A DNA stretch of 64,000 nt, from positions 310,001-374,000 of the forward strand of contig NZ_JOMG01000005.1 of the NCBI RefSeq assembly GCF_000711225.1, read 5' to 3'. The notes under the pieces are model-generated. The model did no database searches. It had not been told where the DNA came from and saw nothing but the letters and a program-made list of their open reading frames with translations. This DNA is from Pelobacter seleniigenes DSM 18267. Its GTDB lineage: Bacteria; Desulfobacterota; Desulfuromonadia; Desulfuromonadales; Geopsychrobacteraceae. Position numbers and translations under genes: made by a program. The first letter of the stretch is position 1. Each line of letters opens with the position of its first letter. This document shows, one piece after another, positions 27,120 to 34,695 of the stretch.

Positions 27120-27300
27120 TGAGGGACTCTTTCTGTTTCAGTTGGAAATTTAAAGGCTTGGGTCTCTTTAAGAACGAAGCAACCGGTCTGCCTGGTTCCC
27201 TGGGAACATTCTTTGGGCATTGCTCATCCGGCTATTGCAGTGGCATCCTAGCAGGAAACCGTCAGGAAGGAAAGTTGCTATTGAAAACAGCTGGTTGAAT

Positions 27301-27332
27301 AAAAACGGGAGCTTCCCATAGGAAAGCTCCCG
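27301..27332 (-). terminator. Rho-independent terminator of maeB
   Basis: Stem CGGGAGCTT (27306-27314)/AAGCTCCCG (27324-27332). On the minus strand it is followed by CGTTTTTATT, i.e. a good T-tract, directly after the maeB stop at 27378. Confidence 0.85.
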
Positions 27333-27377
27333 GCTGTTATCGGCTTACTTTGTCTCTGCTTCGCAGCGGGTGGTGGG

Positions 27378-29636
27378 TTAACGGGAATCCTCCTGCGCAT
27401 CCACCACGGCAACGGCGGCCATGTTGATAATGTCGGTAACGTCGTCACCACGCTGCAGCACATGAACCGGTTTCTGCATCCCCATCAGGATCGGTCCGAC
27501 CGCTTCGGCGCCGCCCAGCTTATTGAGCAGCTTATAGCTGATATTGCCGGATTGCAGGTCCGGGAAGATAAACACATTGGCATTCCCTTTGAGTACTGAA
27601 AACGGGTATTGCTCTTCCATCAATTCGGGGTCGAGGGCAACATTAGCCTGCATCTCTCCTTCGACGATGAGATCCGGAGCTTGCTGTTTGACCAGGGCTG
27701 TGGCTTTTTTAACTTTCAGCGCGGACGGATGGCTGGAACTGCCGAAGTTGGAAAAAGACAGCATGGCGACACGCGGCTCGATATCGAACTGGCGGACCTT
27801 CTCCGCGGTCAGGATTGCGGTCTCGGCAAGTTCTTCGGGAGTTGGATCGATATCCACGGTTGCGTCCGAAAAGAACACCACCTTTTTCTTGAAGACCATC
27901 ATGTACATGCCATGGACTTTTGACAGCTTGTCCTGCTTGCCGATGACTTCAAGGGCGGGGCGGATGGTTTCTGGATAGTGCTGGTTAATGCCCGACAACA
28001 TGGTATCGGCATCCCCTTTGTTGACCATCATCGCGCCAAAGTAGTTGTTGTTGGTCATAATGCGACGTTTGGCTCCGGACTTGGTGACCCCTTTGCGTTG
28101 CCGCTTGATGAGCATACTGTCGATATATTCACTGCACTTGTCGCAGGTCATGGGATCGACAATCTCCACATCATCAAGGTCCAGGAACAATTCCTTGGCC
28201 CGTTTACGGATGGTGTCCTCAACCCCGAGCAGGATCGGTATAGCAATTTTCTCATTGATCAGGATCTGGGCCGCACGCAGGATCTTGTCCTCTTCACCTT
28301 CCGGGAAGACGACCCGTTTCGGATTGGCTTTTGCCTTGTTGATCAGGCCGCGCATGATTTCTTTGGAACGTCCCTGCATTGCTTCGAGGGATTCAAGATA
28401 TTTTTCCATGTTTTCGATGGGCCGTCTGGCCACACCGCTGTCCATGGCGGCCTGCGCGACGGCAGGAGCGACATAGAGCAGGACCCGTGGGTCAAACGGT
28501 TTGGGAATAATGTATTCACGACCGAATTGAATGCTCTCGCCGGCATATGCTTTACGTACCGAATCCGGGACATCCAACTTGGCCAAGTCGGCCAGGGCCT
28601 TGACGGCGGCCAGTTTCATTTCATCGTTGATGGCGGTGGCATGGGTGTCCAAAGCGCCGCGGAACAGGAACGGAAAGCAGAGCACGTTATTAACCTGATT
28701 GGCATAGTCGGAACGGCCGGTGCCGATAATGACATCGCCGCGCACCGATTTTGCATCCGGCGGGGTAATCTCCGGGTCCGGGTTGGCCATGGCAAAAACG
28801 ATCGGGTCTTTGGCCATCGATTTCAGCATGTCTGTGGTCAAAGCCCCTTTGGCGGAGACACCAAAGAAGATATCGGCATCAACCATGGCATCGGCCAGGG
28901 TTCTGGCCTCGGTTTCGGCAGCCAGGCGTTCCTTGTAGGGGTTCATCCCTTCCGTCCGGCCTTTATAGATAACCCCCTTGGTGTCGCAGAGGATGACGTT
29001 GTTTTTATCGATCCCCATGCTGATGGCCAAGTTTGCGCAAGCGATACCGGCGGCCCCGGCCCCGTTAACAACAATGCGAACATCTTCGATCTTCTTGCCG
29101 ACGATCTCCAGCGCGTTGACCATGCCGGCCGCGGCAATAATGGCGGTGCCGTGCTGGTCATCATGAAACACCGGGATGTCCATGATCTCCTTGAGCTTTT
29201 CCTCGATATAGAAGCACTCCGGCCCCTTGATATCTTCCAGATTGATCCCGCCGAAGGTCGGTTCCAGCAGTTTCACCGTCCGAATGATTTCATCCGGGTC
29301 CTGGGTGTCGAGCTCAATATCGAAGACATCGACATCGGCAAAGCTTTTGAAGAGGACGCCTTTTCCTTCCATGACCGGTTTGCCGGCCAACGCGCCGATG
29401 TTGCCAAGGCCGAGAACTGCCGAGCCGTTGGAGACGACAGCGACCAGATTCCCTTTCGCGGTATACTTGTAGGCGTCATCAGGGTTTTTCTCGATTTCAA
29501 GACAGGGCTCGGCAACTCCTGGGCTATAGGCCAGTGACAGGTCGCGGCTGGTTGCGCAAGGCTTGGTGGTGATAACTTCAATTTTGCCCTTTCGTCCGGA
29601 ACTGTGGTAGTTGAGTGCATCTTCGCGCATTGACAT
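27378..29636 (-). CDS. maeB: NADP-dependent malic enzyme with phosphotransacetylase domain
   Basis: 752 residues from ATG 29636, chosen because GGGAGGAG precedes it; a further upstream ATG (29678) lacks this. Domain order: malic enzyme N-terminal domain (residues ~15-150, with [13 protein letters not shown] and [13 protein letters not shown]), NAD(P)-binding domain (~160-400, [17 protein letters not shown]), and a C-terminal phosphate acetyl/butyryl transferase domain (~430-745, [32 protein letters not shown]). The malic part decarboxylates malate to pyruvate; in this MaeB type the PTA-like part is generally regulatory (acetyl-CoA sensing) rather than catalytic. Monocistronic with its own terminator. 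Confidence 0.94.
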   Translation of the reverse strand: MSMREDALNYHSSGRKGKIEVITTKPCATSRDLSLAYSPGVAEPCLEIEKNPDDAYKYTAKGNLVAVVSNGSAVLGLGNIGALAGKPVMEGKGVLFKSFADVDVFDIELDTQDPDEIIRTVKLLEPTFGGINLEDIKGPECFYIEEKLKEIMDIPVFHDDQHGTAIIAAAGMVNALEIVGKKIEDVRIVVNGAGAAGIACANLAISMGIDKNNVILCDTKGVIYKGRTEGMNPYKERLAAETEARTLADAMVDADIFFGVSAKGALTTDMLKSMAKDPIVFAMANPDPEITPPDAKSVRGDVIIGTGRSDYANQVNNVLCFPFLFRGALDTHATAINDEMKLAAVKALADLAKLDVPDSVRKAYAGESIQFGREYIIPKPFDPRVLLYVAPAVAQAAMDSGVARRPIENMEKYLESLEAMQGRSKEIMRGLINKAKANPKRVVFPEGEEDKILRAAQILINEKIAIPILLGVEDTIRKRAKELFLDLDDVEIVDPMTCDKCSEYIDSMLIKRQRKGVTKSGAKRRIMTNNNYFGAMMVNKGDADTMLSGINQHYPETIRPALEVIGKQDKLSKVHGMYMMVFKKKVVFFSDATVDIDPTPEELAETAILTAEKVRQFDIEPRVAMLSFSNFGSSSHPSALKVKKATALVKQQAPDLIVEGEMQANVALDPELMEEQYPFSVLKGNANVFIFPDLQSGNISYKLLNKLGGAEAVGPILMGMQKPVHVLQRGDDVTDIINMAAVAVVDAQEDSR

Positions 29637-29971
29637 GTGGGTCTCTCCTCCCGTAAATAATGTGCGGTCGTCAATCAAGTGGTCAAATATCGTTGTAAAA
29701 CGACGGAATGTTGGACCACATACAAAATTAATGAAGCTGAAAAATTATAGGCGCACTAAATGAAAGTCAAGCTCAATTGGTCTATCATATTGAATATAAA
29801 CTTTTTTTTCTACATCGCAATGCTAATGCCAAGAATGGCAATAAATAAAAAAACCGTTAAAACAGAGTGTTGCAAAGACCTCTGCGGTATATGGGAAATT
29901 TTGAGATCAAAAAATGGCGAAAAACTAAAAAACATGGCGGGATCTGACCACCTTGAAAAGGCCAAACAGAT
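29637..29971. other. AT-rich intergenic region between maeB and phosphoesterase gene
   Basis: 335 nt of AT-rich sequence holding the divergent promoters. A 71-codon open frame (29760-29975) overlaps the next gene by 4 nt, but has no ribosome binding site, odd composition (Lys/Asn rich) and no resemblance, so I leave it uncalled. Small interrupted inverted repeats (GTGGTC 29679-29684/GACCAC 29714-29719 around TCGTT/AACGA) lie just upstream of maeB and might bind a regulator. Confidence 0.35.
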
Positions 29972-30466
29972 ATGAACTCAAGAATCGGTGTCCTGTCTGA
30001 CACCCATGTCAACTCATTGGCGGATGCCGCCAATCTTGCAGAGCTGCTATTGAACGGACCCTTCCGGGGGGTAGATGCAATCCTGCATGCCGGGGACCAG
30101 GTCTGCCCGGAGCTGGAAAGCTGTTTTTATCCGCTCCCGTGGTATGGGGTCCGCGGTAATATGGACATGGGGCGCAGTGATTTACCCGACTGGCGAATTA
30201 TCGACTTTGCTCCCTGGCGGATCGGTCTGATTCACGGCTGGGGAGCAGCGGCGGGGATTGAAAAACGGGTCTTGACAGTGTTCACCGACCGGGATATCGA
30301 TATCCTGGTATTCGGCCACAGTCATCAGCCGCTCTCTCAGCGCCAGGGTAAACTCCTCCTCTTCAACCCAGGGAGCCCGACCCAACGACGAGGGGCGCCT
30401 TTTCACAGTGTCGGAGTTCTGCATCTTGGGGATGTCGTCCACGCTGAAATCATTCGGCTGGACTGA
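29972..30466 (+). CDS. YfcE/MJ0936-family metallophosphoesterase
   Basis: 164 residues. Calcineurin-like phosphoesterase metal ligands are all visible: GVLSDTHVN (D9, H11), LHAGDQV (D), GNMD (N/D), IGLIHGWG (H), and GHSHQPL (H-x-H) followed by LFNPGSPTQRRG. This family (YfcE) hydrolyses phosphodiesters with Mn2+; its natural substrate is unknown. Stand-alone gene, 149 nt before exbB. Confidence 0.9.
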   Translation: MNSRIGVLSDTHVNSLADAANLAELLLNGPFRGVDAILHAGDQVCPELESCFYPLPWYGVRGNMDMGRSDLPDWRIIDFAPWRIGLIHGWGAAAGIEKRVLTVFTDRDIDILVFGHSHQPLSQRQGKLLLFNPGSPTQRRGAPFHSVGVLHLGDVVHAEIIRLD

Positions 30467-30615
30467 GCTGACATCAATTCATAACGAAATTCAAATTTCA
30501 TTTGTTCCGGTTCGGTGTTACCGTTAGCCTTTGTAACGCAGACCGCTGCCTTATTGGCAGGGAATTGATTGCACGTTCAAGTCTATGGAAATGTTTTTTA
30601 AAAAGGTTATTGGGA

Positions 30616-31215
30616 ATGATTGAAATCTTTAAACATGGCGGACCGTTGATGTATCCGATCCTGCTTTGCTCCATCATCGGCTGGGCCATCTTCATGGAGC
30701 GGGTCTTTGCCTTTTTCAAGGTCCGTCGGCAGCTCATCGGCTTACGCAAGAACATCCTCAAGTTACTGCAGACCGATAACAAAGAACAGGCGCTTGGCTT
30801 GTGCAGCGAGCAAGGTTCGCCGCTGGCCAGAATCCTTTATGTGGTCCTTAAGCATCACGGGCGTCAACGTAGCGAGCTCAAAAGCCTCGCCGAGGAAGTT
30901 GGAGAGCGGGAAGCCGTGGCTTTGCAACGTTATCTGGGACTGCTGGGAACCATTGCCAACATCACCCCGCTGCTCGGATTGTTGGGGACTGTCGTCGGGA
31001 TGATCGAGGCCTTCAATATTATTGCCAGCCAGGGGGTCGGTTCCCCGTCTACTCTTGGTGGAGGGATTTCCCAGGCCCTGATTACCACCGCCGCTGGATT
31101 GACGGTTGCGGTCCCCATGATTCTGCTGCACCGTTACCTGCTGAGCCGGTCTGACCGACTGGTCCTTGAACTTGAGGAAGTCACCATGCAGGTTATCGAT
31201 CTTATTGAGGAATAG
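30616..31215 (+). CDS. exbB: ExbB/TolQ/MotA-type proton channel protein
   Basis: 199 residues from ATG 30616 (GGTTATTGGGA precedes; the longer in-frame start at 30502 is not supported). Three transmembrane helices: GGPLMYPILLCSIIGWAIFM near the N-terminus, then two in the C-terminal half with the signature LLGTIANITPLLGLLGTVVGMIEAF and ALITTAAGLTVAVPMIL. With ExbD it forms the proton-driven motor that energises TonB- or Tol-type outer-membrane functions. No tonB lies nearby, so partner is open. Followed after 4 bp by exbD. Confidence 0.92.
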   Translation: MIEIFKHGGPLMYPILLCSIIGWAIFMERVFAFFKVRRQLIGLRKNILKLLQTDNKEQALGLCSEQGSPLARILYVVLKHHGRQRSELKSLAEEVGEREAVALQRYLGLLGTIANITPLLGLLGTVVGMIEAFNIIASQGVGSPSTLGGGISQALITTAAGLTVAVPMILLHRYLLSRSDRLVLELEEVTMQVIDLIEE

Positions 31216-31219
31216 CGTT

Positions 31220-31660
31220 ATGGGTTTTCGCCGCCGCATTCCTGAATCACCCAAGGTTGATCTGACACCGATGATCGATGTGGTTTTCTTGCTGCTGATC
31301 TTTTTTATGATTTCCACAACCTTTATCGAAAAACCCGGCTTGACCATTGATCTGCCGCAAACCGGATCCGATTCGATCATCAAGGAAAATAAAGAGGTTC
31401 ATGTGTATCTGACCGATAAGGGCGAGGTCTTTCTGCAGCGCCGGAAAGTGACTCTGGACGAACTGACTGCCCAGTTGCGCTCCTATAAGCCCGATCAGGC
31501 CAGGCAGACGACTTTCTTGTTGATGGCTGATCGCAATGCCCTGCATGGCCAGGTCATCCGCTTGATGGATATCGCCAAGCAGGCCGGGTTCAGCCAGTTG
31601 GCCATCGCCACTGATCCTGACCGAAATACGACTTCAGGCCAGGAAGCAAAGGAGAAGTAG
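31220..31660 (+). CDS. exbD: ExbD/TolR-type biopolymer transport protein
   Basis: 146 residues from ATG 31220. Single N-terminal transmembrane helix with the proton-carrying Asp: VDLTPMIDVVFLLLIFFMIS (Asp ~residue 22), then a periplasmic ExbD/TolR domain (residues ~45-135) ending in a polar tail. Acts with ExbB as the stator. Lies 5 bp upstream of pfkA with which it may be co-transcribed, an arrangement that looks accidental for function. Confidence 0.92.
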   Translation: MGFRRRIPESPKVDLTPMIDVVFLLLIFFMISTTFIEKPGLTIDLPQTGSDSIIKENKEVHVYLTDKGEVFLQRRKVTLDELTAQLRSYKPDQARQTTFLLMADRNALHGQVIRLMDIAKQAGFSQLAIATDPDRNTTSGQEAKEK

Positions 31661-31665
31661 CCGAT

Positions 31666-32754
31666 ATGTCCAAAACCTTGGCAATATTGACTGGTGGTGG
31701 CGACTGCCCGGGGTTGAATGCCGTTATCCGGGCGGTTGTCAAGACCGCTGTCAATCAGCATGGCTGGCGGGTTCTTGGTATCGAAGATGGCTTTGACGGT
31801 CTGGTCGGCAAGCTGCGCTGGCGTGAACTGGGGCTGGCTGATGTGCGCGGCATCCTGCCCCGTGGTGGAACGATTCTTGGGACAAGTAATCACGGTAATC
31901 CATTTAGTTATCCTGTAGAAGTTGATGGTAAACTTGAACTTCATGATGCCTCTGATCGGGTCGTGGAAACTTTTAAAAATCTTGGTGCTGATGTCCTCAT
32001 TGCCGTGGGCGGTGACGGTACCTTGAAGATTGCCCTTGGTCTTGCTGAGAAGGGGCTTCCGGTTGTTGGCGTGCCGAAGACCATCGACAACGATCTGAAA
32101 GCGACCGATGTCACCTTTGGCTACCGCACCGCGGTCGGCATTGTGACCGAGGCGCTTGATCGCCTCCACACCACTGCGGAGAGCCATCATCGGGCTATGG
32201 TGGTTGAGGTGATGGGCCGGGATGCCGGTTGGATCGCCCTGGAAGCCGGGATCGCCGGCTCAGCCGATGCTATTCTGATTCCGGAGATTCCTTACTCTGT
32301 CAATAAGTTATGTCACGCTATTGAAAAACGCCGTGAGCACGGCAGCCGGTTTTCGATTATTGTGGTTGCGGAAGGGGCTTTCCCGGTTTCCGGTGAGAAA
32401 ATCGTCCAAAAATCAGCTGCGCAAAATCTCGGAGTTGCCCAACTCGGTGGAGTCGGTTACCAAGTGGCACGGCAAATCGAGCAGTGTAACGACATCGAAA
32501 CCCGGGTTGTTACTCTCGGCCATTTGCAGCGGGGCGGGACCCCGACCCCATACGACAGGATTCTGGCTTCCCGGTTCGGGGTCAAGGCGGTGGAACTGAT
32601 CGCGCAGGGCGAATACGGGAAAATGGTTGCCCTAAAAGGGACTCAGGTCATCGGAGTTGAAATTGCCAGTGCCGTTGCCCACTTAAATCTGGTCGATCCG
32701 GACGGTGAATTGGTCGCAACGGCCGAAGCCCTGGGGATTATGGTCGGCCGCTAA
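31666..32754 (+). CDS. pfkA: 6-phosphofructokinase (group III type)
   Basis: 362 residues. Substrate and nucleotide motifs: LTGGGDCPGLNAVIR at the N-terminus, AVGGDGTL (~residue 105), VGVPKTIDNDL (~residue 127), VEVMGRDAGWIALEAG, and LGHLQRGGTPTPYDR. The Gly in GGDGT is the residue linked with ATP use, whereas Lys in PKTIDND (instead of Gly) occurs in PPi-dependent and group III ATP enzymes. This mixed signature fits group III PFKs (actinobacterial-type), which are mostly ATP-dependent; phosphoryl donor should be tested. It catalyses fructose-6-phosphate to fructose-1,6-bisphosphate. Converges with the CDF gene; the two stops overlap by 4 bp. Confidence 0.92.
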   Translation: MSKTLAILTGGGDCPGLNAVIRAVVKTAVNQHGWRVLGIEDGFDGLVGKLRWRELGLADVRGILPRGGTILGTSNHGNPFSYPVEVDGKLELHDASDRVVETFKNLGADVLIAVGGDGTLKIALGLAEKGLPVVGVPKTIDNDLKATDVTFGYRTAVGIVTEALDRLHTTAESHHRAMVVEVMGRDAGWIALEAGIAGSADAILIPEIPYSVNKLCHAIEKRREHGSRFSIIVVAEGAFPVSGEKIVQKSAAQNLGVAQLGGVGYQVARQIEQCNDIETRVVTLGHLQRGGTPTPYDRILASRFGVKAVELIAQGEYGKMVALKGTQVIGVEIASAVAHLNLVDPDGELVATAEALGIMVGR

Positions 32755-33716
32755 CGTTTTGCCGAGCCGTCGAGATCCTGAGCAAAGCCGGTCATTGCCG
32801 GATTGCCCGGTCTTCTGCCGCAGGTCGCTTGACCCGGACATTGGCGAACGGAGCAGGGATCGATGTGGATAATCACATCGGCGCCGGGGATCTCCCTGAC
32901 GATCTCCTCCTGCAGCCGATCGGCCAGATCATGTGCTTCGGACACGCTCATGTCTTTGCAAACCTCGAGATGAAAATCCATGATTTTCAGGGATCCGGCG
33001 CGGCGGGTCCGCAGGCCGTGATAACCGCACAGCGGGCCGTTGTGGTTGGTGATAACGCGATGGATGGTCTGCTGAATCGACTCGGGGAGTTCCTGATCGA
33101 GCATATCGTTCAGGCTCCTTTTGATCAACTGGACGGCCTCATGAAGAATGTAAGAGGCCACCAGAATTGACAGGGCCGGATCGAGCCAGCCAACATGGAA
33201 GAAGCGAATGAACAGCAAGCCGGCCATCAGGCCAAGGTTGCTGTAAATATCCATACGAAAATGCAGAGAGTCCGCCTCCAGTGCGGAGGAATCGGTTTGT
33301 TTGGCAATCCTGCGCAGGTAACGTGCAATAAACCAAGAGACCACAGAACTGAAAGCCAGAACCCCGATCCCCTGATCCAATTGGGCCAATTGGATGCCTT
33401 GACTCAGCCGCATCACCGACTCGTAGATGATCCAGGCTCCGGAACCGAAAATGACCAGTGCCTGAAACAGGGTCGCCAGGGTTTCGAATTTGCCGTGCCC
33501 GAAGGGATGGCGCTGATCCGGCGGCTGCTCAGCGTGGCGGATGGCCATGAAATTGACCCCTGACATGAGGATGTCGAGGAGCGAATCGATGGCTGAAGCC
33601 ATCACGGCCATGGAACCGCTGAAAAACGCGACAATGAGTTTGATAACGGCCAGGCTGAACGCGCAGGAAATGGAGAAGGTTGCGGCGCGCACCTTCAAGT
33701 TGTCGGATAATATCAC
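32751..33716 (-). CDS. Cation diffusion facilitator (CDF) family transporter
   Basis: 321 residues with six transmembrane helices in the first ~210. The metal-binding D-x3-D of helix 2 is seen in SAIDSLLDILMSGVN, followed by the family's HPFGHGKFE loop; helix 5 has LDPALSILVASYILHEA. The cytoplasmic C-terminal domain contains GYHGLRTRRAGSLKIMDFHLEV and VIIHIDP. It exports divalent cations (Zn2+, Fe2+, Mn2+ or Co2+) in exchange for protons. Unusual: the tail after residue ~285 is Cys-rich (CSVRQCPGQATCGRRPG), which could bind metal. The gene's promoter must lie within ~18 nt of, or inside, the MITE-like element at 33734-33911. Confidence 0.9.
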   Translation of the reverse strand: MILSDNLKVRAATFSISCAFSLAVIKLIVAFFSGSMAVMASAIDSLLDILMSGVNFMAIRHAEQPPDQRHPFGHGKFETLATLFQALVIFGSGAWIIYESVMRLSQGIQLAQLDQGIGVLAFSSVVSWFIARYLRRIAKQTDSSALEADSLHFRMDIYSNLGLMAGLLFIRFFHVGWLDPALSILVASYILHEAVQLIKRSLNDMLDQELPESIQQTIHRVITNHNGPLCGYHGLRTRRAGSLKIMDFHLEVCKDMSVSEAHDLADRLQEEIVREIPGADVIIHIDPCSVRQCPGQATCGRRPGNPAMTGFAQDLDGSAKR

Positions 33717-33733
33717 AGGCGTACCTTTTACTT

Positions 33734-33911
33734 AGTTATCACCCGGAAGCGGCCCTTTTCCGCCGTGTCGGTGTCTATCTGCGGGCTTATTTGCGCGGCG
33801 TAAAGAACTACGCCTCCGCATCAGCCCTTGATTTCCTAGCCACAACGAAAAATTGCTCGTTTCCAATCTGAAAACTTATGCGTTGGCATCCGGAGTTTCC
33901 GGCTGCCAACT
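33734..33911 (+). mobile_element. MITE-like element, copy 1 (178 bp)
   Basis: Begins AGTTATCACCCGGAA and ends TTTCCGGCTGCCAACT. Its ends form imperfect terminal inverted repeats (AGTT..C..CCGGAA type) and it is flanked by a 4-bp direct repeat ACTT (33730-33733 and 33912-33915). Almost the same sequence occurs inverted at 60389-60565; the alignment runs the full length (e.g. GCGGCGTAAAG-ACTACGCCTCCGC, CTTGATTTCCT-GCCACAACGAAAA and TTTCCAATCTGAAAAC are shared). No coding frame. It abuts the stop of the 168-residue gene and the 5' end of the CDF gene. Confidence 0.8.
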
Positions 33912-34416
33912 ACTTATCAGGGCACAGGCGATTCCAGTTGCTAAAACCATCACCGCTCAAGGCGTGAAAGTCATCGATTCGTTGACGGTAATAGCTCAGG
34001 TCTGAGCAAGCCTGTTCAATATCGTCGTGCTGCTCTGGTGCTGAAAGTTTACGGGCGCTGCAGAACAGATAGAAATCCCTTATCCCCAGCAGGATATTTT
34101 CAAGTTCTACCAGATTCGGTTCCAAAGTCGAGATAATATACCAGTTACCGGCAAAACCCTTAACCTGTGCTGCGGAAAAATGGAAAATATTCATCCGGCA
34201 ATGATCGATCAGGTAATCACGCAGAAAATAATCAGCGCCGGCGGCACGCAATCCGGCCTCCAGTGGGGGGAGCCGTTTTTCGCTCAACAGGTCTTGATGA
34301 AAGTGTTTCAGCAACTCTTTACAGGCCAGATCGGCACGAATCTCATCGGCCAGGGTTTGAACCTCATAGGTTGATGAGGCAAAGATTTCAGTGGTGGAAA
34401 ATGAATACTGTTCCAT
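33910..34416 (-). CDS. Hypothetical protein (168 aa), 3' end at MITE junction
   Basis: No family recognised. The protein is soluble, without signal peptide or membrane segment; it is rich in aromatic residues and charged helices (LADEIRADLACKELLKHF, DDIEQACSDLSYYRQRIDDF) and appears all-helical. Cys, Asp and His are scattered without a clear motif. The stop codon TAG is made of one base of the 4-bp target duplication plus two bases of the MITE-like element, so the original C-terminus may have been longer before the insertion. Start ATG at 34416 has AGGATCCTGC-like sequence upstream (weak). Base composition is like its neighbours. Function unknown. Confidence 0.65.
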   Translation of the reverse strand: MEQYSFSTTEIFASSTYEVQTLADEIRADLACKELLKHFHQDLLSEKRLPPLEAGLRAAGADYFLRDYLIDHCRMNIFHFSAAQVKGFAGNWYIISTLEPNLVELENILLGIRDFYLFCSARKLSAPEQHDDIEQACSDLSYYRQRIDDFHALSGDGFSNWNRLCPDK

Positions 34417-34695
34417 GCAGGATCCTCGTCAGCAGGCGATAACTCGCTAAAGTTTGGGACTTCTTAGCATTTCCGGGCCAGCAGGGTCAAGCAATGAGAG
34501 GGCCGTGGAGAAAACGGATCAAGTACAGGACCACGGGCAAGCCGTTTGGGGACGAAAGATTTATTAAGTGGTTCCAGTTTACTTGTCTTAAGGCCTTTGC
34601 TACCATACCGCCTTCATTTCGATGCTATTGCTGAACATGCTGCTCAGCCGACAACGAATTCTCTCATCCATGATGAGTCAAGCAGGAACAGAAAA
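34417..34695. other. Intergenic region upstream of mutS
   Basis: 279 nt with divergent promoters for the 168-residue gene and mutS. An in-frame extension of mutS to 34546 exists but does not look like MutS sequence. I see no clear -35/-10 pair, terminator or operator. Confidence 0.3.

Noticed and set aside
27120-27300. Possible T-box or threonine attenuator before thrC
   Set aside because: No T-box sequence, no leader peptide rich in Thr/Ile, and no terminator/antiterminator pair found by eye.
27978-29537. 519-codon open frame antisense to maeB
   Set aside because: Same reason; maeB is complete and canonical on the other strand.
29760-29975. 71-codon frame overlapping the phosphoesterase start by 4 nt
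   Set aside because: Composition is Lys/Asn-rich AT sequence, no ribosome binding site at its start, no family resemblance; the overlap with the next gene is probably accidental.
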